Shown here: piece after piece, positions 58,540 to 64,000 of the stretch
How the letters are laid out: each line of letters opens with the position of its first letter
Position numbering within the stretch: the first letter of the stretch is position 1
NCBI RefSeq assembly: GCF_004799445.1
Contig: NZ_SSNA01000081.1
Coordinates: forward strand, 1-64,000
Direction of reading: 5' to 3'
DNA: 64,000 bases
From: Bradyrhizobium sp.
Lineage (GTDB): Bacteria > Pseudomonadota > Alphaproteobacteria > Rhizobiales > Xanthobacteraceae
Notes under the pieces: model-generated
Told to the model about the DNA's origin: nothing
What the model saw: only the letters and a program-made list of their open reading frames with translations
The model's database searches: none
Position numbers and translations under genes: made by a program

Positions 58540-59352
58540 ATGGCATTCACGCTCGGTCATCGAGCCATATCCGCGGGCTACAGGCTCGCTGCCTTCGACC
58601 ATGTCGGGTCGACCAACGCGGAGGCCTTATCGCGCGCCCGCGATGGCGAGCGCGGGCCGATGTGGTTTGTGACCTCCGAGCAAACCGCCGGGCGCGGACG
58701 AAGGCATCGCCCATGGATCGCGCCGCGCGGTAACCTTGCCAGCAGCATCCTCGAAACGGTCGACGCGTCGCCCGCGGTCGCGGCGACGCTCGGCTTCGCC
58801 GCGGGGCTTGCACTGGAAGCCGCGCTGCAAAAAATCAGCATCGAAGCGTCGCAAAGATCGGCGGGATCGGACGATATGAAGTTTTCGCTGAAATGGCCCA
58901 ACGACGTGCTGGCGGGGCAACGCAAGCTCGCCGGCATCCTGCTGGAAGCGGAATCCGTGCCGGGCGCGGGCCTGGCCGTCGTGGTCGGCATCGGCACCAA
59001 CGTCGTCGCCGCTCCGGAGGGCACGCCGACGCCCGCGACCTCGCTGGCAGCACTCGGTGTCCATATCGGCGCGGAAGAGTTGTTCGCAACCTTGTCGGAT
59101 AGCTGGACGGAATTTCGCGCCATCTGGGACCAGGGACACGGCTTTGGCGAGATCCGGCGGCGCTGGCTGGAGCGCGCGGCCGGGCTGGGACAGCGGGTCG
59201 CCGTCCAGGCCGGCGGTGCGACGGTGGAGGGCACTTTCGACACCATCGATGACACCGGTTGCATGATGGTCAGGACGTTCAGCGGCGAGCGGGTTCCGAT
59301 CTCGGCGGGCGATGTCTATTTCGGCTCGACCGCCTCCGTGGGAGCGGCCTGA
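58540..59352 (+). CDS. birA: Biotin-[acetyl-CoA-carboxylase] ligase
   Basis: A 270-residue cytoplasmic enzyme that attaches biotin to carboxylase carrier domains. Biotin-AMP loop: TAGRGRRHRPWIAPRGNL; second block: SLKWPNDVLAGQRKLAGIL. It lacks the N-terminal helix-turn-helix of E. coli BirA, so it should not be a repressor. A C-terminal SH3-like domain is present. Its stop overlaps the ATG of the RNase J gene (TGATG). Confidence 0.93.
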   Translation: MAFTLGHRAISAGYRLAAFDHVGSTNAEALSRARDGERGPMWFVTSEQTAGRGRRHRPWIAPRGNLASSILETVDASPAVAATLGFAAGLALEAALQKISIEASQRSAGSDDMKFSLKWPNDVLAGQRKLAGILLEAESVPGAGLAVVVGIGTNVVAAPEGTPTPATSLAALGVHIGAEELFATLSDSWTEFRAIWDQGHGFGEIRRRWLERAAGLGQRVAVQAGGATVEGTFDTIDDTGCMMVRTFSGERVPISAGDVYFGSTASVGAA

Positions 59353-61022
59353 TGGCGCGACCGGACGAACTGACCTTTGCGCCGCTCGGCGGTGTCGGCG
59401 AGATCGGCATGAACCTGTCGATCTACGGCGTCGGCAACCGCCATCAGCGTTCCTGGCTCGCGGTCGATCTCGGCGTGTCCTTTGGCAACGAGGAGCATCT
59501 GCCCGGCATCGATACCATCATGCCGGACATCCGCTTTCTCGAAAAAGAACGGAAGAACCTGATTGGTCTGGTGTTGACGCACGCGCATGAAGACCATTTC
59601 GGCGCCATCATCGACCTCTGGCCCAAGCTGAAATGCCCGATTTATGCGACCAAGTTCAGCGCCGCGCTGTTCGAGGCTAAATGCGCTTCCGAGCGCAATC
59701 CGCCGAAGATCCCGGTCACCGTGGTGCCGTCGGGCGGCCGGATCGATCTCGGGCCGTTCAATGTCGAGTTCATTCCGGTGGCGCATTCGATTCCTGAATC
59801 GCATGCGCTGGCGATCCATACATCGGCGGGCACCGTTCTGCATACCGGCGACTGGAAGATCGATCCAACCCCGATCATCGGCCCCCCGACCGACGAGCGG
59901 CGGTTGCGCGAGCTCGGCGACGCCGGGGTGCTGGCGCTGATCGGCGATTCCACCAACGCCGTGCGGGAAGGGCGCTCGCCCTCGGAAACCGAAGTCGCAA
60001 GGACCATCACCGAACTGGTGAAGGCGGCGAAAGGCCGGGTCGCTGTGACCACATTTGCTTCCAACGTCGCGCGGCTGCGCGCGGTCGCGGATGCTGCGCG
60101 CGCCTGCGGGCGCGAGGTGGTGGTGGTCGGCCGCGCCATGGAACGCGTGGTGCAGGTGGCGCGGGAAACCGGCCATCTCGATGGCGTGCAGAAATTCCGC
60201 GGCGCTGATCTCTACGGTCATTTCCCCCCGGACAAGGTGCTGGCGCTGTGCACGGGAAGCCAGGGCGAGCCGCGCGCGGCGCTGTCGCGGATCGCCAATG
60301 ACGATCACCCGCAGGTGACGCTCAACAAGGGCGACTGCGTGATCTTCTCCTCGCGCACCATTCCCGGCAACGAGAAGGCGGTAGGCGCCATCATCAACGG
60401 TCTGATCACACAGGGCGTCGAGGTCATTACCGACCGCACCGATCTGGTCCATGTCTCCGGCCATCCGCGCCGCGACGAATTGCGCGACATGATCGCCTGG
60501 GTGCGTCCGCAACTGTTGATCCCCGTCCATGGCGAAGCGCTGCATCTGTTCGAGCACGCCAAGCTGGCGCGGGCCGCCGGCGTGCCGAAGGTTCTGATCT
60601 GCCGCAACGGCGACCTGGTCAGGTTGGGACCGGGCGATCCCGGAATTGTCGAGCAACTACCGTCGGGGCGGCTCTACAAGGATGGCTCCATTCTGGAGGA
60701 TTCCAAATCGCGCGCCGTGGTCGAGCGGCGTAAATTGGCCTTCGCCGGCTGCGCCTTCGTCGCGGTCGCAGTGACCGACAAAGGCGAACTGGCCGACGAT
60801 CCCGAAGTCGATCTGGTCGGAATCCCCGAGAAGAATACCGCAGGCGAGATCATCGACGAAATCGTGTTCGATGTCGTGGTGTCGACCGTGGAGGGGCTGC
60901 CGAGGGCACGGCGCCGCGATCCGGACGCCATGGCGGAATCGGTGCGCCGGGCGGTACGCGCCACGATCAGCGAGCACTGGGGCAAGAAGCCGCTGTGCTA
61001 CGTTCACGTGCTGACGGTCTAG
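59352..61022 (+). CDS. rnj: Ribonuclease J
   Basis: A 556-residue metallo-beta-lactamase/beta-CASP nuclease with 5'-3' exonuclease and endonuclease activity in RNA processing. The metal motif is LTHAHEDHFGA, with a later GDSTNA (Asp/Ser region) and the beta-CASP block. ATG 59352 is preferred, giving MARPDELTFAPLGGVGEIG, a family N-terminus. It is coupled to birA and followed by mce after 75 bases. Confidence 0.95.
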   Translation: MARPDELTFAPLGGVGEIGMNLSIYGVGNRHQRSWLAVDLGVSFGNEEHLPGIDTIMPDIRFLEKERKNLIGLVLTHAHEDHFGAIIDLWPKLKCPIYATKFSAALFEAKCASERNPPKIPVTVVPSGGRIDLGPFNVEFIPVAHSIPESHALAIHTSAGTVLHTGDWKIDPTPIIGPPTDERRLRELGDAGVLALIGDSTNAVREGRSPSETEVARTITELVKAAKGRVAVTTFASNVARLRAVADAARACGREVVVVGRAMERVVQVARETGHLDGVQKFRGADLYGHFPPDKVLALCTGSQGEPRAALSRIANDDHPQVTLNKGDCVIFSSRTIPGNEKAVGAIINGLITQGVEVITDRTDLVHVSGHPRRDELRDMIAWVRPQLLIPVHGEALHLFEHAKLARAAGVPKVLICRNGDLVRLGPGDPGIVEQLPSGRLYKDGSILEDSKSRAVVERRKLAFAGCAFVAVAVTDKGELADDPEVDLVGIPEKNTAGEIIDEIVFDVVVSTVEGLPRARRRDPDAMAESVRRAVRATISEHWGKKPLCYVHVLTV

Positions 61023-61097
61023 CGGGTGTCTTGATCCAGACGCCGGCTTTTGCGATCGGATCACGCGCAAGCTATAAAGGTAAGGCGGAGGACGGGC

Positions 61098-61502
61098 ATG
61101 ATGGGGCGGCTCAATCACGTGGCGATCGCGGTCAGGGACGCCGAGAAGGCCGCCAGGATCTATGGCGCGGCGTTTGGCGCCGATATCTCCGCAGCGGTGC
61201 CGTTGCCCGAGCACGGCGTCACGACCGTGTTCGTGACCTTGCCCAACACCAAGATCGAATTCATCCAGCCGCTCGGCGAAACCTCGCCGATCGCCAAATT
61301 CCTCGAGCGCAATGCCGATGGCGGCATCCATCACATCTGTTACGATGTGCCCGACATCATCGCGGCGCGTGATACCTTGATCAAGGAGGGCGCGCGGGTG
61401 CTCGGCGACGGCGTTCCCAGGATCGGCGCCCACGGAAAGCCGGTGCTGTTTCTGCACCCCAAGGACTTTTCCGGTGCGCTGGTCGAAATCGAGCAGGCCT
61501 GA
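61098..61502 (+). CDS. mce: Methylmalonyl-CoA epimerase
   Basis: A 134-residue metalloenzyme of the glyoxalase fold that interconverts (2R)- and (2S)-methylmalonyl-CoA in propionate use. Metal ligands appear in LNHVAIAV, KIEFIQPLG, GGIHHICYDV and the final ALVEIEQA. ATG 61098 has GGCGGAGGA upstream. It lies in a likely operon with rnj and the DUF1467 gene, which starts six bases after it. Confidence 0.93.
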   Translation: MMGRLNHVAIAVRDAEKAARIYGAAFGADISAAVPLPEHGVTTVFVTLPNTKIEFIQPLGETSPIAKFLERNADGGIHHICYDVPDIIAARDTLIKEGARVLGDGVPRIGAHGKPVLFLHPKDFSGALVEIEQA

Positions 61503-61508
61503 ACCGCG

Positions 61509-61784
61509 ATGGCGTACACCATCTCAACCGGGTTTGCGATCTACTTCGTGCTGTGGTGGGTCGTGCTGTTCGTGACGCTTCCGTTCGGCGTGCGCAGCCA
61601 GCACGAGGACGGCGAGGGTGCGCCTGGCACCGATCCCGGCGCGCCGATCGCGACCAAGATGGGCCGCAAGCTGATCTGGACGACCGTGCTATCGGCGATC
61701 ATTTTTGCCGCAGGCTTGATCGCCTATCACGCGGGTTTCCTCAATATCGAGCGGCTGTCGAAGCTGATGGGAATGCCGTTCTGA
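61509..61784 (+). CDS. DUF1467 small membrane protein
   Basis: A 91-residue protein with two membrane helices, residues about 8-27 (GFAIYFVLWWVVLFVTLPFG) and 56-75 (TTVLSAIIFAAGLIAYHAG). The central loop is short and acidic, and WWVVLFVTLPFGVRS is the family signature of DUF1467, an alphaproteobacterial family of unknown function. It follows mce by six bases and is probably cotranscribed; the same neighbour is seen in relatives. Confidence 0.85.
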   Translation: MAYTISTGFAIYFVLWWVVLFVTLPFGVRSQHEDGEGAPGTDPGAPIATKMGRKLIWTTVLSAIIFAAGLIAYHAGFLNIERLSKLMGMPF

Positions 61785-61840
61785 TGACTTGACCGGTGCG
61801 TGTCCTGCAAGAGCATGCCTTGGAGGTTGGGGAGAGGGAA

Positions 61841-62188
61841 ATGACGTTTCAACGGACCATTGTCGGGCTGCTGGTTCTGACCATCGCGGGCCTTGCGGTG
61901 TCTTTTTACGCGCTTTGGAAAACCAACGCCCAGCTGCAGACGATGAAGGCATTCATCGAAGGCTATGTCTTTGCGGAAGCGGTCGCGGCTTGCGAAATGG
62001 CGCCGAGCACGACGCCGTTCAAATGGAACGGCGGGACGAAAACCGCGGTGATCGGCTTGAACGCCGTCAAGCTCGACAAGTACAGGATCGTTTCGAGCTA
62101 TACGCTGCTCGCCGACGGCGTCTATTGCGATTTCGACCCGATCAAGAAGAAAGCCGACATCGGGTCGAATTTCCTCGAGCGGGAATGA
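61841..62188 (+). CDS. Small membrane-anchored protein
   Basis: A 115-residue protein with an N-terminal helix or uncleaved signal (residues about 5-25, RTIVGLLVLTIAGLAVSFYAL) and a soluble periplasmic part holding two Cys (VAACEMAP and VYCDFDP) that may form a disulfide. No known family. ATG 61841 has GGAGAGGG before it and gives this clean start; an upstream GTG at 61796 adds 15 residues. It is the last gene on this strand before the 483-base gap. Confidence 0.65.
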   Translation: MTFQRTIVGLLVLTIAGLAVSFYALWKTNAQLQTMKAFIEGYVFAEAVAACEMAPSTTPFKWNGGTKTAVIGLNAVKLDKYRIVSSYTLLADGVYCDFDPIKKKADIGSNFLERE

Positions 62189-62671
62189 CGTCCGTCCGCA
62201 GGGGAGATCGAAACCCGCAAGCCTGCATCTTCCGAAACGCCCGTACATCCCGAACAAGACGCAGCAAAAAAAGAGCAGGGCTTCTGGCCCTGCTCTAAAA
62301 ATTGTGTCGACCCTATTTTCCCGTAAATTTGGATTTGATCTTGATTGACGGGGCGACGCTGCTTGTGCGCGTCAGGGCTCCTCCCGAGACTTGGACCACC
62401 AGACTTCGACCTTGCGATCAGCCTGAGATCGAATTCGTAGACCAAAATTTTCGTCTTGTCATCAATTTCAGCAACGATTGTTCAAAATTCGAGCAACTTC
62501 TGAAATGAATGGAATTTCCGCATGACCGGTCACCAGCCGAACGGGCTCCCGCCGTCGGGTATGGGAGTAGGGTCTGAAGGGCAGGAGAAAGGGTGGGAGC
62601 GGCTTTACCCCGGGGGGCTCCCTTCCGACGCGGGGAACGCATCAATTTGGAGGGCCGTGACGCGGCTTAAG
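62189..62671. other. Gene-poor region (483 bases)
   Basis: No gene supported. It holds the minus-strand terminator at 62266-62296. The rest is unremarkable; plus-strand frames near 62522 are antisense to copD and look like shadow readings. Confidence 0.6.
62266..62296 (-). terminator. Intrinsic terminator for the copC-copD unit
   Basis: On the minus strand AGAGCAGGGC, a 5-base loop, GCCCTGCTCT, then a run of seven T. Orientation fits transcription coming from copD, although it lies about 375 bases beyond the copD stop. Confidence 0.82.
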
Positions 62672-63721
62672 TCAATGAACATGCGCAGCCATGTCGGTTG
62701 CCGGGGTCATGATGCCGATCATCCCGACGATGACAATGACTCCGAGCCCGAGGGCAATTTCGACCAGCGCGCCGCGAACGAGCCGCTGAACGTTCCGAGC
62801 GCCGCGGTCAATTCCAACCTCGCCGCAAAGTCGCGGCAGCAGATATTGGCGGTTGATCGCGGCCAGACCGACCATCGCTGCGAACAGCGTCATCTTGAGC
62901 AGCAGCCATCGGCCGTAGCGTGTGTCGATCAGGTTTTCTGGCCCGCCAACCAATAACGATGCATTGAGTGTTCCACTCACGAGCAAGATGCCGACAGCCA
63001 GGATGCCGAGATTGGAAAAGCGACCGGTAACGATACACGCCGCTGTAACCCAGCTCTCCTCGCGGAACCGGCGCAGATAGGCGAGCAGCAACGCAAGCGG
63101 AATGAGGCCCCCAAGCCAGAGACCGGCCGCGATCAAATGCAGGAAGTCCGCGGCAAGATGGATGCTTCTTTCGAACCCCAGACCTTCCTGGCCGTGTCCC
63201 GCAAAGGCCAGGGAGCCGAGATAGGCGCTTGCCAGCAAAGTAGCCAGAGCTCCTTGCCACATGGGTAGGGCGTTGTCCGCTGCCGGTCGCGTCAGCAGGC
63301 ACACCGCCAGCGCGAAGCCGAGTAACAGTCGCAACTGCCAGGCGAAGCCAAACTGGGTTCGCGACAGCACGACCCAGATCGTGCCATCGGCAACGACCTC
63401 GTCGAACGGTTTGCCGGTGATCCGGGCGGACAACAAACACAACCACGCCAGGGCCGATACGATCGACAAGGCCAGGCCGATCCACAAGAGTTTGACGGTG
63501 CGGTCGCTGAAGCAAGACCTGGTCGCCGGCAGCCGCAAATCCCCCATCCGCAAGACCGGCGAGGCGATCAACAGATCGAAGAAGACGATGCCAGCGACCA
63601 TCAACGACGAAATGAAGTGAATATCCCGCACGGCGGCCAGCGGATTGATCAAAACGTCCTCCACGTCGGGCAACATTCGATGCTGCGGCATGACCGAACC
63701 CGAACGCAGCGGGTCGGCCAT
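62672..63721 (-). CDS. copD: Copper resistance protein CopD family
   Basis: A 349-residue inner-membrane protein with about eight helices, which moves copper or acts with CopC in copper supply or tolerance. Typical features are the His-bearing AVRDIHFISSLMVAG start, HLAADFLHLIAAGLWLGGL with two His, and a His-ended C-terminus (MAAHVH). ATG 63721 has GAGGTG upstream; Met at 63691 is an alternative. It lies directly downstream of copC. Confidence 0.88.
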   Translation of the reverse strand: MADPLRSGSVMPQHRMLPDVEDVLINPLAAVRDIHFISSLMVAGIVFFDLLIASPVLRMGDLRLPATRSCFSDRTVKLLWIGLALSIVSALAWLCLLSARITGKPFDEVVADGTIWVVLSRTQFGFAWQLRLLLGFALAVCLLTRPAADNALPMWQGALATLLASAYLGSLAFAGHGQEGLGFERSIHLAADFLHLIAAGLWLGGLIPLALLLAYLRRFREESWVTAACIVTGRFSNLGILAVGILLVSGTLNASLLVGGPENLIDTRYGRWLLLKMTLFAAMVGLAAINRQYLLPRLCGEVGIDRGARNVQRLVRGALVEIALGLGVIVIVGMIGIMTPATDMAAHVH

Positions 63722-63755
63722 CGCACCTCATCGCGCCTCTTCGGCCGCATCGGCT

Positions 63756-64000
63756 TCACGGTCCGACATGAAAGCTGAAGTTGCCCTCGCTCGTGTGGGT
63801 ATCGACCGACAGAACCTGCCAGTGAACCCGGTACGTCCCCGGCGGCAGTTGCTTCAGCCCGACACGCATAACGCTGGCGCTGATCCTCGGCTTGCCCAGA
63901 TCCACGCGCGCGCCGCTGGCATCGCTTACTTCGACGGAGCTGAATGCCGGCTCCAGATTCTGGTTATAGGAAAGCACGAGCTCCCGCGGCGCGGTGGCCA
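63756..64000 (-). CDS. copC: Copper resistance protein CopC, 5' end outside the window
   Basis: Reading leftward from the window edge, 81 codons end in TGA at 63756. The product part is an immunoglobulin-like copper-binding domain, with LSYNQNLEPAFSSVEVSDA, a LPPGTYRVHWQVLSVDTHT strand and a final EGNFSFHV. The His in DTHT matches the C-terminal copper ligand of CopC; the N-terminal His lies outside. It is 34 bases before copD in the same direction, the usual copC-copD order. Confidence 0.85.
   Translation of the reverse strand, partial: ATAPRELVLSYNQNLEPAFSSVEVSDASGARVDLGKPRISASVMRVGLKQLPPGTYRVHWQVLSVDTHTSEGNFSFHVGP

Noticed and set aside
62522..62956. Plus-strand reading frame before and within copD
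   Set aside because: It runs antisense to copD over much of its length and has Asp/Asn-rich low-complexity sequence with no ribosome-binding site.

Overview
This 64 kb window is GC-rich alphaproteobacterial chromosome. The gene set points to the Nitrobacteraceae (Bradyrhizobium/Rhodopseudomonas/Afipia group), most likely Bradyrhizobium. The reasons are the alphaproteobacterial glnB-glnA pair, a tig-clpP-clpX-lon run, a complete nuoA-N operon carrying extra lineage-type genes, small alphaproteobacterial families (DUF2842, DUF1467, DUF1488), and dispersed palindromic repeats that look like those of this family. The taxonomic placement is an inference from gene content; no 16S rRNA gene is present.

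Layout. 0-5.2 kb: a surface-polysaccharide cluster with a lipoprotein (cut by the window edge), a Wzz/GumC-type chain-length protein fused to a degenerate tyrosine-kinase domain, an acyltransferase and a NodB-fold protein that lacks its metal ligands. 5.2-20 kb: mixed housekeeping genes, including heme A synthase, an FTR1-type iron permease, O-acetylhomoserine sulfhydrylase, a crotonase-fold protein without the catalytic glutamates, rplM-rpsI, a membrane diguanylate cyclase, an AI-2E-type transporter, a class I amidotransferase-like hydrolase, a fused FAH/ketopantoate-reductase-like protein and a Tat-exported binding protein. 20-25 kb: glnA and glnB with a good sigma-54 promoter candidate, the bifunctional NAD(P)HX repair enzyme and a multicopper-oxidase-fold protein without most copper ligands. 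25.4-32.6 kb: tRNA-Leu, trigger factor, ClpP, ClpX, Lon and tRNA-Val, a protein quality-control block.

32.6-41.6 kb is the accessory part: short exported proteins, a decayed SRAP gene beside a 37-residue membrane ORF, a frameshifted cytochrome P460 gene next to a HiPIP, a cupin, a methyltransferase, repeat-rich noncoding DNA, pepT, an HU gene and tRNA-Asp. 42.3-58.4 kb is the 14-subunit respiratory complex I operon. It is tightly packed and carries three non-canonical genes: an FkbM-type methyltransferase coupled to nuoD, a 71-residue membrane protein coupled to nuoE and a 166-residue membrane-anchored protein coupled to nuoF. 58.5-62.2 kb: birA, RNase J, methylmalonyl-CoA epimerase, a DUF1467 protein and a small membrane-anchored protein. 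62.7-64 kb: copD and the 3' part of copC on the minus strand.

No prophage, integrase, transposase, CRISPR array, restriction system or secretion system was seen. The most noteworthy items are the extra genes inside the nuo operon, a His/Asp-rich insertion in NuoL, and a set of proteins that keep an enzyme fold but have lost catalytic or metal-binding residues (kinase, deacetylase, crotonase, multicopper oxidase).
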